In this document: positions 28,674 through 37,263 of the stretch, piece after piece
Numbering within the stretch: the first letter of the stretch is position 1
Layout: every line of letters starts with the position of its first letter
Origin: an uncultured Scytonema sp.
GTDB lineage: Bacteria > Cyanobacteriota > Cyanobacteriia > Cyanobacteriales > Nostocaceae
Length of the DNA stretch: 60,350 bases
Direction of reading: 5' to 3'
Assembly (NCBI GenBank): GCA_937873135.1
Contig: CALMVQ010000083.1
Location: forward strand, 21,997-82,346
Made by a program: the position numbers and the translations under genes
The notes under the pieces: model-generated
Told to the model about the DNA's origin: nothing
Seen by the model: only the letters and a program-made list of their open reading frames with translations
Database searches by the model: none

Positions 28674-29062
28674 GCAATGAGCTATCAGCTATTAGCTTGC
28701 ATGACTTGTAAAAGGTCATCACGCTCAACAAAGAGTGACAAACCAAGTTTGAATGCCTGGAGAAGGTGAAAAACAGAACTGACCATAGTCATTATTCTGT
28801 CAGCTAAAATTCCACAGCAGCGCTTCAGCAGCCAAGCATCAACCATCTACAAATCTTTATCCCCTTCACGATACGCAGGCATACTGTTATAACGAGCCAA
28901 CAGAACCTTTGTCACCAAGGACAAACTATCGACGGCAGTCTTAACTTTTAATCTATCAGCATGTATGACTTGTAGTGGTAAGGCGATAAATTTGAATACT
29001 TATACAACCGTTGTTCATGATTGACTGCTGAAGCGCTGAAGCGCTAATTGCTTGTGAACAAC
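28674..29062. other. 389-bp intergenic region between convergent murQ and proS
   Basis: No gene is supportable. A GAAGCGCT-GAAGCGCT direct repeat occurs around 29030 just before the proS stop. No clear terminator with a T-run is visible. Confidence 0.4.
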
Positions 29063-30553
29063 TTAGTACGCTCTAGCAAAGATGACTTGTTGATTTGTAG
29101 ATTTGCCAGTGTAAAAGCATTTACCCGTACCTTCCTGGTCTAAAGGAATGCAGCGACTTGTTGCTTTTGTTTCTTCTTTGATTTTCTCCTCATCATCCGC
29201 ACTGCCATCAAAGTAAGCTATGTAGAAGCCTGGTTTGTTCTCGATAGAATTCTTGAATTCTTCATATGTGGAAATTGTATAAGTATGCTGACGCTGAAAC
29301 TCCTGAGCTTTTTTGAAGAGATTATCTTGAATTTCATTCAACAATTCGAGAATGCGAGATTCAAGCTCATCTTGATGTATTATAATTTTCTCTCCTGTAT
29401 CGCGTCTCACCAGTACAGCATTATTCTTTTCCATATCTCTTAGACCAATTTCCAGTCTGATAGGGATACCTTTCAATTCCCAATCATTAAATTTGAATCC
29501 TGGACTCAAGTTTTCTCGGTCATCAAGTTTGAATGAAAAAGCTCCTAGTTCTTTAAAGCGTTTCTGTATTTGTTGGAAGCAAGAAATTACTTTTTCTTTC
29601 TCAGCCTCTTTACGATAGATAGGAACACCAATAACTTGTAACGGAGCAATCTTTGGAGGACAAACAAACCCTTTATCATCCGAGTGAACCATGATTAAGG
29701 AGCCAATTAATCTTGTCGTGATTCCCCAACTTGTTGCAAACGGATACTGACGAGTTCCATCAGCCGCCAAATATGTGACGTCAAAAGCTTTCGAGAAAGT
29801 CGTTCCGAGGTTATGACTTGTTCCAACTTGGATAGCACGTCTATCCTGAGTCATGGTTTCAATTGTGTAAGTATGTTCGGCACCAGGAAACTTTTCGTTC
29901 TCAGTCTTACGTCCGGCAAACACTGGTATTGACAAATACTGTTCTACAAATGTTCTGTAAACTCCCAGCATCTGCTTGGCTTCTACTTCAGCCTCCTCAG
30001 GAGTAGCATGGGCTGTATGACCTTCTTGCCAGAGAAACTCGGTCGTGCGGAGAAAAGGTTTTGTTCTCATCTCCCACCGACAAATATTCGCCCATTGATT
30101 TAAGAGAATGGGTAGATCTCGATAACTTTGAATCCAATTTCGATACGCTGACCAAATAATAGTTTCGCTTGTTGGTCTGACAACAAGTGGTTCACCAAGT
30201 TCAGCATCAGGATCTACTCCGATTTGTCCGTCTTCATCAAGTTTTAACCGATGGTGGGTCACCACAGCACACTCTTTGGCAAATCCGGAAACATGCTGTG
30301 CCTCTTTAGAAAAAAAACTTACAGGTATGAATAAAGGGAAGTAGGCATTGACATGATCAGTGTCTTTGAACATTTTGTCTAAGATTTGCTGCATGTTTTC
30401 CCAGATAGCATATCCTTCTGGTCTGATAATCATGCAACCGCGAACATTCGAGTCCTCAGCGAGTTTAGCCCTCTCTACAATATCTAAATACCAGCGAGAA
30501 TAATCTTCGTCACGTCTGGTGATTCTGAGCGCATCAGCTTTGTCATTTGCCAT
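29063..30553 (-). CDS. proS: prolyl-tRNA synthetase, archaeal/eukaryal (type 3) form
   Basis: This class II aminoacyl-tRNA synthetase attaches proline to tRNA-Pro. The sequence has RPEGYAIWENMQQILDKM, the TSETIIW / NQWANICRWEMRTKPFLRTTEF motif 2 and GTSHNLGTTFSKAFDV. It also has the anticodon-binding region, and the C-terminal extension ends in the family-typical aromatic FARAY. It lacks the large editing insertion of the usual bacterial ProRS (about 570-600 aa), being about 496 aa like archaeal and eukaryotic forms. Most cyanobacteria use the bacterial form, so this may be an extra or replacing copy acquired by transfer. The ATG at 30553 has AGAGGA about 10 bp upstream; a TTG lies one codon before it. 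Confidence 0.9.
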   Translation of the reverse strand: MANDKADALRITRRDEDYSRWYLDIVERAKLAEDSNVRGCMIIRPEGYAIWENMQQILDKMFKDTDHVNAYFPLFIPVSFFSKEAQHVSGFAKECAVVTHHRLKLDEDGQIGVDPDAELGEPLVVRPTSETIIWSAYRNWIQSYRDLPILLNQWANICRWEMRTKPFLRTTEFLWQEGHTAHATPEEAEVEAKQMLGVYRTFVEQYLSIPVFAGRKTENEKFPGAEHTYTIETMTQDRRAIQVGTSHNLGTTFSKAFDVTYLAADGTRQYPFATSWGITTRLIGSLIMVHSDDKGFVCPPKIAPLQVIGVPIYRKEAEKEKVISCFQQIQKRFKELGAFSFKLDDRENLSPGFKFNDWELKGIPIRLEIGLRDMEKNNAVLVRRDTGEKIIIHQDELESRILELLNEIQDNLFKKAQEFQRQHTYTISTYEEFKNSIENKPGFYIAYFDGSADDEEKIKEETKATSRCIPLDQEGTGKCFYTGKSTNQQVIFARAY

Positions 30554-30595
30554 CAAGCTATTCCTCTTGAAACGAAAAAGTTATAAAACTTTAAC

Positions 30596-30671
30596 ACTCT
30601 ACGGGCTAAAGCCACGGAGATTTTAAAGACTTCGCAGTCATTATATCTTGGTTGCCCTGATTTCCCGGTTT
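30596..30671. mobile_element. solo IS200/IS605-type end relic in the proS leader
   Basis: The stretch ACTCTACGGGCTAAAGCCAC...GGAGATTTTAAAGAC...TTTCCCGGT is clearly related to 42661-42734 (ACTCTCCGGGCTGAAGCCAC...GGAGATTCTTAAGAC...GTTCCCAGG). The latter flanks a TnpB remnant, so this is probably an end of a transposon of the same family. Here no tnpB is left. It lies 43-118 bp before the proS ATG and may supply part of its leader. Confidence 0.55.
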
Positions 30672-30725
30672 ACCTTCTTTGAATGGGATGAGCTTGTGGA
30701 GTGCTGTGCTTAGATGCACGTCAGC

Positions 30726-31094
30726 TTATTCTTCAAGTGATTTAGCTGGTAATTCGACTGCTGTAACATCAATTGTACCTTCTGGCGTGAAGCGCTGAAA
30801 ATGCCCCTGTTGCACCAATAACTGTTCTCCACAGTTAGGGCACTGTAACTGTATGTTATTTAAACCACTAAATTCATGTCTACAGACAGGACAGCGATCG
30901 CTCACCAAGTTGTATTGCAGCCACCAGCGAAACCCAAAAAATGCGACAATGGGTGCAAAGAAAAGTAAAGCAACTATAATTAGTAAGGAGTTAACCAACC
31001 AACCGCCAAATGACGCCAGCAACCATATAACTGCTAACAGGGTTAACCAAGGGCGGAGATTAGACAAATTAAACTGAAAGGTTTTAAAGCTCAT
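30726..31094 (-). CDS. small membrane protein with C-terminal zinc ribbon
   Basis: The 122-aa protein has two adjacent hydrophobic segments (about 15-33 and 36-58). These precede a four-cysteine zinc ribbon, CPVC (68-71) and CPNC (85-88), and an acidic tail with DVTAVELPAKSLEE. The ribbon should face the cytoplasm. I do not recognise a named family beyond the ribbon. It lies between proS and an alpha/beta hydrolase on the same strand; gaps of about 100 bp and more than 150 bp make cotranscription uncertain. Confidence 0.75.
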   Translation of the reverse strand: MSFKTFQFNLSNLRPWLTLLAVIWLLASFGGWLVNSLLIIVALLFFAPIVAFFGFRWWLQYNLVSDRCPVCRHEFSGLNNIQLQCPNCGEQLLVQQGHFQRFTPEGTIDVTAVELPAKSLEE

Positions 31095-31189
31095 TTTTTA
31101 AATGTCGTCTTGCTCTCCCTCTAGGATAGCGAGTTTAATCAGGACTCGATAAATTTACCAGCAACTCATTATGGTATGGAGAATAACCA

Positions 31190-32119
31190 TCAATTGGGCG
31201 GCAAGTATTTGAGAAACTTAGCTCTCACATGCTCCCACATCTGCTCAGACAATAAGTGCCCCTGGTTCTCTTCAATGAAGTAAGTAAAGCTTTGTTGACA
31301 ATTTTCATAAGCCTTCTCAATCGTCTTTATAGCTATCCTGACATCGAAAATCGGACTATGTCTATCCTCAGTACCGAAATTGAGGTGTAAGGGACGAGGA
31401 GCAATAAGCGCCACAATGTCCGGCGTATCTCCGTATTGGTTCAAACCGGGAATGAAGATCCCGAATCCAGCAAGACGACGATTTTCGTAAATAGCAGAGT
31501 AGGTCGGTAATGCACAGTTTCCCACAAGGCACTTGAGTCGTTTTTCCCAAGGACCAACAAGCCATGTGAAAATTGAACCAAGCGAATGACCGTAACAACC
31601 AATTGCACTAGCATTCACATCAGATCTCCAGCACAAGTAGTCGATAGCTCTACGCATATCGAGTATGTATTTCCATGCAAGACATTTCCCGTTGACGAGA
31701 TAGCGTAAGAATATAAAGCGTTCAAAGTCACCACCACGAAGAATAGAGTCTTGTCGCTCCTCAAAACACAGGGCGTCTGGACAAAACACAACATACCCAA
31801 GACGTGCGAGGGCAACACCTGTGAACTGTGTCGGATCGCCTATAAGACCGGCAGGCTCACTCTTTCCCAGCGCCCAATTATTGTTATGCTGATGCCAAAC
31901 AGCAATTGCTGGGGCTCTTGAAGTGGGAGTCACATGATCTGGTACAAGAACATATGCAGCCACACGCTCCCCTAGTTCGACTTGGTATGTTACTTTCTCA
32001 ATTCGATATCCGACGCGTGCTATCGAATCCTCTATTTGTGGAGCAAGCGGACAAGGTTCGGGCCACTCGCCTCCTAAGCATTTAAGAAGATTCTCTTGAA
32101 AGTCTTTTAAATCTTTCAT
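31190..32119 (-). CDS. alpha/beta-hydrolase (dienelactone hydrolase / acetyl-esterase-like)
   Basis: The 309-aa alpha/beta-hydrolase has the nucleophile elbow GCYGHSLGS, an oxyanion region PAIAVWHQHNN, an acid-residue segment RPLHLNFGTEDRHSPIFDV, and a C-terminal histidine in ENQGHLLSEQ. This layout resembles the large dienelactone-hydrolase/acetylxylan-esterase group; the natural substrate is unknown. No signal peptide is present, so it is cytosolic. Its start codon is only 29 bp from the divergent kinase start, so the two genes share a very short promoter region. Confidence 0.78.
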   Translation of the reverse strand: MKDLKDFQENLLKCLGGEWPEPCPLAPQIEDSIARVGYRIEKVTYQVELGERVAAYVLVPDHVTPTSRAPAIAVWHQHNNNWALGKSEPAGLIGDPTQFTGVALARLGYVVFCPDALCFEERQDSILRGGDFERFIFLRYLVNGKCLAWKYILDMRRAIDYLCWRSDVNASAIGCYGHSLGSIFTWLVGPWEKRLKCLVGNCALPTYSAIYENRRLAGFGIFIPGLNQYGDTPDIVALIAPRPLHLNFGTEDRHSPIFDVRIAIKTIEKAYENCQQSFTYFIEENQGHLLSEQMWEHVRAKFLKYLPPN

Positions 32120-32148
32120 TTGTAGTTTAGGTATTTAACTATATCAAT

Positions 32149-33216
32149 ATGAGTAGCTTCCCTGATTTTTCCCTTGCAGGATATCAAGTTGAACGCTTGC
32201 TGGGAGAAAATCGCGACGGTGGTCGCGTCACTTACGTGGCGAATAATATAATTACTCAGACCCCTATAGTGATCAAGCAGTTTCAGTTTGCAAGATCTGG
32301 TGCCACTTGGTCAGACTACGATGCACATCACCGAGAAATTCAAGTGTTGCGACAACTGGATCATCCAAGCATTCCTCGTTACCTTGATTCCTTTGAAACC
32401 CCATCTGGTTTTTGTTTGGTACAAGAATATATTCCAGCTAACTCCCTTGTGGAAACGCACCATTGGACACCTAAGCAAATTAAGCAAATTGCTAAGGCTG
32501 TCTTAGAAGTTTTAGTCTACTTGCAATCAGCAGATCCCCCAGTGATTCATCGGGATATTAAACCCGACAACATCTTGGTTAACCGTCACGAGAAAAAGGT
32601 TTATCTGGTCGATTTTGGGTTTGCTCGTATGGGTGGTGGAGAAGTGGCAGTTAGCAGTGTGGTTAAGGGCACTTTAGGATTTATGCCACCAGAACAGATG
32701 TTCAACCGTCAGTTAACCGAAGCATCAGATCTGTACAGTTTAGGTGTGACGCTGATGTGCTTGCTGACACAGACAAAATCAAGCGAAATCGGTAATTTAA
32801 TAGATTCAGCTTATCGCATCAATGTCAAACAGCTTATCCCTTCTCTCAATCAAAAGTTTGTTGACTGGTTGCAAAAAATGGTAGCACCTGAGCTAAAGAA
32901 TCGCTTCGATAATGCTGCTGCTGCTTTGAACGCATTACAGCCAATTGATGTTGTTGGCAACACCCCAACCCCAAATAAGCAAGTTTTTACTCGCAAACTT
33001 AGTCCGGTAGCTATGGCAGTCGCGCTAGCGGCTCTCTGTCTTATTGCCATCTTAGGCACAACAAAAATAATTTCTATAATTTCTCATTCCGGAGATCATC
33101 ATCGAACTGAGAAACACGACAAGAAGAAAAAACATCACTATGACAGAGATGATGACGAGAAAAAAGACCAATATGACAAGGGTGATGATCAAGATAAAGA
33201 TGATGACGATGACTAA
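32149..33216 (+). CDS. membrane-anchored Ser/Thr protein kinase with a charged low-complexity tail
   Basis: The eukaryotic-type (Hanks) kinase domain spans about residues 11-265. It has an unusual glycine loop (LLGENRDGGRVTYVA), VIKQF with K43, HRDIKPDNIL (134-143), DFG (155-157) and GTLGFMPPEQ. A single membrane segment (about 285-311) follows. A 43-residue tail is made almost only of D, K, H, E, Y and R (from about 313 to 355). The kinase is cytoplasmic, and the tail would be periplasmic if the topology is simple. Substrates are unknown. It is divergent from the hydrolase gene and convergent with the glycosyltransferase gene. Confidence 0.9.
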   Translation: MSSFPDFSLAGYQVERLLGENRDGGRVTYVANNIITQTPIVIKQFQFARSGATWSDYDAHHREIQVLRQLDHPSIPRYLDSFETPSGFCLVQEYIPANSLVETHHWTPKQIKQIAKAVLEVLVYLQSADPPVIHRDIKPDNILVNRHEKKVYLVDFGFARMGGGEVAVSSVVKGTLGFMPPEQMFNRQLTEASDLYSLGVTLMCLLTQTKSSEIGNLIDSAYRINVKQLIPSLNQKFVDWLQKMVAPELKNRFDNAAAALNALQPIDVVGNTPTPNKQVFTRKLSPVAMAVALAALCLIAILGTTKIISIISHSGDHHRTEKHDKKKKHHYDRDDDEKKDQYDKGDDQDKDDDDD

Positions 33217-33301
33217 CCTAGGACAAAGTCATTGACAAAAATCATCAAATACAGTAAATGATTTTTCCTAAAATTCGTATTTCGTAATTGAGCTACAGTA
33301 T

Positions 33302-34465
33302 TTACCGATCTTTCGACATTGTCAAAAGCTGCTGTTGCAAGCGTTGCTGGAAAGCGTCTATACCAAAGTGCGCGATCGCCTCTTGTCGCAGCCACTGTCT
33401 ATCACACCGTGGATCATCTCCTTGAAGAATTTCTATACAAGCAGTAGCTACTGCTTCCTTGTCACGGTATGGAACTCGCCATCCCAGCTTACCATCTTGT
33501 AACGGCTCGGCTGACCCATCAGCATCACCAGAGAGTACTGGGACGCCACAAGCCATCGCCTCTAGATAGACAATGCCAAAACCTTCTTGAGAAGGCATCA
33601 CGTAGGCATCCGCCAGGCGGTAGTGTGCAACGAGTTCTTCAGTAGGAATAAATCCAGCAAAAATTGTACGCTCAGCAACACCTAAATCTTTAGCAAGTTG
33701 TGCCAATCGAGGTTGGTCATCACCACGACCAATGACCAAGTATTTGACTTTTGGGAAAAATTGTGCTATTAAGGGTAACGCCTGAATCGTAATATCTACA
33801 CCTTTGTAAATATCTCCTGACCACAATCGTGCTACAGTCACAATCACTTCGGATCCTGTCAAACCGTAACGCTCTAGCAACACTGGTGACTTTAGTCCAG
33901 GAGTAAAGCGATCGCCATTCACCGCACAAGGCATAATTACGACTCGAGCCGGTTCGAGATGATTGGCCGCACAGGCGATTTTGCGAGTGTAACGGCTCAC
34001 TGTCCAAATATGTTGGGCTTTTTGCAGACTATATTTTGTCAGGGTTGGTAATGGTTGCCACACTTCTTTGCCATGAGTCATGACTGTATAAGGAATTCTC
34101 AAAGGTTGGCACAACATACCAACTAGAGGTGCAAGATTGACATGACCGCAAAAGACGTGTTCAGGTTTCCTACGCCACAAATGAGTGAGTAACGCCATTG
34201 TCATTTTCACTCGTCCTAGTTGGGAAGACTGAGATTTGAAGTAATGAAATTTCAACCGTTCTTGTGATTCAAAAGGATTTTCGCACCCAAAGCTATCCTT
34301 AAGCAAAAATACTTCTGCACGCTCAGGGTGGCTTAATGCTAGATAAGCACGAAAAACATCCTTGACGTAGGATTGAATTCCACCTTCATGTTCAAAAATT
34401 TCGATGAACACGAAAACATGGTGAGGTTTTGCGGTTGATTTCCGAGCTAAATCTATTTCTCCCAC
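33302..34465 (-). CDS. glycosyltransferase family 4 (GT-B fold)
   Basis: This 387-aa GT4 enzyme has the donor-binding EX7E motif in the segment PSQEGFGIVYLEAMACGVPV, the VIGRGDDQPRL strand-turn, and the N-terminal acceptor domain with FEHEGGIQSYVKDVFRA. It probably transfers a nucleotide-activated sugar to a lipid or polysaccharide intermediate at the inner membrane face; donor and acceptor cannot be told. It stands alone between a kinase and an SDR gene, both on the other strand. The start at 34465 (MGEIDLARK) may be a few codons too long. Confidence 0.85.
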   Translation of the reverse strand: MGEIDLARKSTAKPHHVFVFIEIFEHEGGIQSYVKDVFRAYLALSHPERAEVFLLKDSFGCENPFESQERLKFHYFKSQSSQLGRVKMTMALLTHLWRRKPEHVFCGHVNLAPLVGMLCQPLRIPYTVMTHGKEVWQPLPTLTKYSLQKAQHIWTVSRYTRKIACAANHLEPARVVIMPCAVNGDRFTPGLKSPVLLERYGLTGSEVIVTVARLWSGDIYKGVDITIQALPLIAQFFPKVKYLVIGRGDDQPRLAQLAKDLGVAERTIFAGFIPTEELVAHYRLADAYVMPSQEGFGIVYLEAMACGVPVLSGDADGSAEPLQDGKLGWRVPYRDKEAVATACIEILQGDDPRCDRQWLRQEAIAHFGIDAFQQRLQQQLLTMSKDR

Positions 34466-34617
34466 TCGATTTTTTTAATGTTAGATTTTGAGTAAGACTT
34501 TAAAAAAGTGTAACAAAAAAGCAACTCTACCTCGAATGCTATCTTTACGGCATTCAATTTTTTTATCCAACTTTGAGTTACATAGTATATAAGTTGGTAG
34601 TAGACAAGGAATAAAAG

Positions 34618-35361
34618 ATGAGTAATTTAGTAGGGAAAGTTGCGTTGGTAACAGGGGCATCACGTGGCATTGGGGCGGCGATCGCCGAAGCATTAGGGAA
34701 CAAAGGCGCGAAAGTCGTGGTCAACTATGCTAACAATGCTGAAGCCGCCGAAAAAATTGTGTCCGCAATTCGGAACACCGGGAGTGAAGCGACAGCTATT
34801 CAGGCTGACGTAAGTGATCGAGAGCAAGTGAAGAAGTTGTTTGCAGCAGCAATCAAGGAGTACGGGCAACTTGATATCCTGGTGAACAATGCTGGAACTG
34901 CGGAGTTCGCCTCACTGGATGAAATTGACGAAGGGCACATCGACAGGCAATTTAACTTGAACGTGCGCGGTTTACTCTTTGCTACGCAAGAGGCAGCACG
35001 GGTTTTCGGTGAACGTGGTGGACGGATCATCAATATCAGTTCGGTTGTTTCACAAACACCACCGCCAAACGCTTCAGTTTATAGTGCAACCAAAGGCGCA
35101 GTGGATGTGATTACGCAAAGCTTGGCTCACGAACTCGCACCACGTGGTATTCTAGTCAACGCTATTTCACCGGGGTTTACCGCTACTGATATGGGCAACG
35201 GTGTCGATACTTCACAGGCTGAGTATATGCGATCGCGCACGCCCTTAGGTCGAGTTGGACAACCCGTAGATATTGCCCGCGCGGTTGCTTTTCTCGCCTC
35301 TGATGATGCTGGGTGGATTACCAGCGAAGTCATTGCTGTGAGTGGCGGAATTAGACTTTGA
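34618..35361 (+). CDS. short-chain dehydrogenase/reductase (3-oxoacyl-ACP reductase-like)
   Basis: The 247-aa classical SDR has TGASRGIG (12-19), the NNAG motif, the catalytic Ser-Tyr-Lys set (NISSVVSQT..., YSATKGAV) and PGFTATDM. It prefers NADP by its similarity to FabG-type reductases. Many paralogs of this group exist, so FabG itself is not claimed. It is divergent from the glycosyltransferase, with 152 bp between them and TATA-rich sequence before the start. AAGGAATAAAAG precedes the ATG. Confidence 0.85.
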   Translation: MSNLVGKVALVTGASRGIGAAIAEALGNKGAKVVVNYANNAEAAEKIVSAIRNTGSEATAIQADVSDREQVKKLFAAAIKEYGQLDILVNNAGTAEFASLDEIDEGHIDRQFNLNVRGLLFATQEAARVFGERGGRIINISSVVSQTPPPNASVYSATKGAVDVITQSLAHELAPRGILVNAISPGFTATDMGNGVDTSQAEYMRSRTPLGRVGQPVDIARAVAFLASDDAGWITSEVIAVSGGIRL

Positions 35362-35513
35362 CACTTACTAGGAGAGATCGCCACGAAGGAACTGGTAAAG
35401 GAAACCGACTCCGCGAAATTTCCATGCACGAGTTAAAAAGCTTGAAATACAAAGTCTTTGACTGTTTGGGATGGTAGCTTTATTTCCGCGCCCCGTGTAA
35501 TAGTAGTGCGTCG

Positions 35514-35616
35514 AGTCAACAATGAAGGGTTTGTCGTGAGGGCTGAAAACCTCAACAAAATTTCTGACTATAGTATTCACTATAAATAAATCATTACAAA
35601 CCCTTCATTGTTGACT
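35514..35616. repeat. 21-bp perfect inverted repeat enclosing 61 bp
   Basis: 35514-35534 (AGTCAACAATGAAGGG then TTTGT) is the exact reverse complement of 35596-35616. The pair abuts the MITE-like element that begins at 35620. A 70-codon minus-strand frame crosses it but looks non-coding. It could be the ends of a very small element, a stem of a long hairpin, or a duplicated target. See the finding. Confidence 0.6.
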
Positions 35617-35619
35617 TAA

Positions 35620-35743
35620 TGAAGTACTAGTACAGATCGGCGGAAATAAACCACCCATCTGAAATAGTTAAAACCCTTACAAAATAAGGTTCTTTCTTTT
35701 TACTTTTTACTTTTTACTTTTGCCTTGTTGTACTAGTACTTCA
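35620..35743. mobile_element. MITE-like element, 124 bp, 15-bp terminal inverted repeats, copy A
   Basis: The ends TGAAGTACTAGTACA (35620-35634) and TGTACTAGTACTTCA (35729-35743) are exact inverted repeats. The inside holds no coding frame but a conserved core and three TTTTTAC heptamers. The same core, in opposite orientation, is present at 51191-51305. No transposase is inside, so it would be moved in trans if mobile. A target duplication is not obvious. Confidence 0.7.
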
Positions 35744-35816
35744 CTAGATGAAATTTGCTTTTTTGAACACCGCAAGCAACTCGTAATTCTTGGGTGGACA
35801 AACGAGAGGCATGTCT

Positions 35817-36260
35817 TTATGGCTGTTCGACTGGACCATATTTAACGATAAGCAGACAATTTCTGTCATCTGCTCCACGTTCATAGATAACATGGTCAGC
35901 CAAGCGTCGTAGAAGAAACCATCCATACCCTCCTACTTGCAGAGTGCCAGGTTCTGGTTCTGCAATATCGTCCGGATTAAAAGGTTTTCCACGATCCCAA
36001 ATCTTGATCTCAACTCGGTCAATCCACAGCGAAACGTCAATTTCAATTGTTGTTTCCGGTGGTAAAGCATTATGAGCATGACGGACGGCGTTAGTAAAGC
36101 CTTCTGCTAATGCTAAATTGAGGCGGTAGAGTTGGCTTTCCGACCAACCTACTTGAGGCAAATATTGCAGACAGAATTCCTCAAACCATTGTTGCACCGG
36201 ATTTAGAAGCTTTAGTTCGCTCTTCACCGTCAGATGGTCTTGCTGCACTATGGTAAGCAT
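35817..36260 (-). CDS. anti-sigma-factor-type ATP-binding protein (RsbW/SpoIIAB-like HATPase)
   Basis: The GHKL/HATPase domain has the N-box (LALAEGFTNAVRHAHN) and the ATP-lid G1 box DRGKPFNP, followed by VGGYGWFLLRRLADHV. Such small proteins (about 147 aa from this start) bind a sigma factor or anti-anti-sigma protein in a partner-switching system. No partner is adjacent. The open frame begins at 36308, but the ATG at 36260 (MLTIVQQDHLTVKSEL) fits the family better. It lies next to the MITE and upstream of petD on the same strand. Confidence 0.82.
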   Translation of the reverse strand: MLTIVQQDHLTVKSELKLLNPVQQWFEEFCLQYLPQVGWSESQLYRLNLALAEGFTNAVRHAHNALPPETTIEIDVSLWIDRVEIKIWDRGKPFNPDDIAEPEPGTLQVGGYGWFLLRRLADHVIYERGADDRNCLLIVKYGPVEQP

Positions 36261-36780
36261 TGACCTTGACTTGAATGTAAATGTGTGAAAAATGTGTAAA
36301 TTCAGCACTTCAGCAATCAGTGGTCAGCTATGAAAGGAATTTATTAAAGTCTGCCAGGGGAATTCTCCCTTAAGCGGTAACTTTACGTAAACATAGATAA
36401 CCTAACCCGCTCTCTTAACAAGTTATTTAGGCTAATAGCTGAATGCTTACAGAAACGTTTATATCTGTTATACAGCATTCCTAAATGATTTGCGAGCTAT
36501 TACGTGTGGGTCGTCACGGATTGTGACAAAGGACGGTTATAACGAGCAGTCTAACAACTCAAATAGGATTGCTATAGATTACAGATTTTATATTTTGCCA
36601 CAGCATAGATGCAACCTAGTTAACTAAAACTAACGCCTGTTAGTTGTTCTCAAAAACACATCTGTAAATATGCTCTTGAAGTTAACAGGCGTTAAAACCC
36701 TTCTGCTATGATACAGGGGGATATGGGTGTAGGGCAGCTTTTGAGAAACTGACTAAACTTCTACACCCGTTATCGCTGAT
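36261..36780. other. 520-bp intergenic region between petD and the anti-sigma-type gene
   Basis: No gene is seen. TAACGCCTGTTA (36631-36642) and TAACAGGCGTTA (36683-36694) form a perfect 12-bp inverted repeat 40 bp apart. GGGTGTAG (36725) pairs with CTACACCC (36761-36768) just after the petD stop. The first could be a regulatory or recombination site; the second is listed as a candidate terminator. Confidence 0.5.
36725..36768. terminator. candidate petD terminator
   Basis: GGGTGTAG / CTACACCC forms an 8-bp stem with a 28-nt loop, ending 12 bp beyond the petD stop in the minus-strand reading direction. There is no T-run of note, so it may be a 3' stabilising hairpin instead. Confidence 0.35.
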
Positions 36781-37263
36781 TTAGAACAATCCCAAAGTGA
36801 GGGATTTATCTAGTGGTAAGGCAGCACCAATACCCAACCACAGGGTAATCAAGGTGCCAATAAGAAACACGGTTGTTGCTACTGGACGGCGGAATGGATT
36901 CTGGAACTTATTGACGTTCTCAATAAAGGGAACGAGTATTAACCCTAAAGGTACGGCAGCCATTGCTAATACACCTAAGAGTTTGTTAGGAACTGAACGC
37001 AGAATCTGGAATACAGGATACAAATACCACTCCGGTAGAATTTCCAACGGTGTAGCGAAGGGGTCTGCTGGTTCTCCTGTCATAGCGGGATCTAGCACAG
37101 CTAGAGCGACGATAGCAGCGAAGGTTCCCATGATCACAACTGGAAAGATGTAGAGTAAGTCATTGGGCCAAGCTGGTTCACCGTAGTAGTTGTGACCCAT
37201 GCCTTTGGCGAGTTTGGCTCTCAGCATTGGATCGCTCAGATCGGGTTTTTTTATTGTTGCCAT
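36781..37263 (-). CDS. petD: cytochrome b6-f complex subunit IV
   Basis: Subunit IV (17 kDa) corresponds to the C-terminal half of mitochondrial cytochrome b and forms the quinol site with cytochrome b6 in the thylakoid membrane. The 160-aa protein has three membrane helices, the conserved PEWYLYPVF motif of the Qo site, and the N-terminus [20 protein letters not shown]. Length and motifs are complete. petB lies upstream on the same strand, but 520 bp away, wider than in many cyanobacteria. Confidence 0.97.
   Translation of the reverse strand: MATIKKPDLSDPMLRAKLAKGMGHNYYGEPAWPNDLLYIFPVVIMGTFAAIVALAVLDPAMTGEPADPFATPLEILPEWYLYPVFQILRSVPNKLLGVLAMAAVPLGLILVPFIENVNKFQNPFRRPVATTVFLIGTLITLWLGIGAALPLDKSLTLGLF

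Noticed and set aside
35368-35580. 70-codon frame as a transposase fragment
   Set aside because: No transposase motif; its sequence arises from the inverted-repeat region.
36797-37153. 118-codon frame antisense to petD
   Set aside because: Fully covered by the highly conserved petD gene on the other strand.
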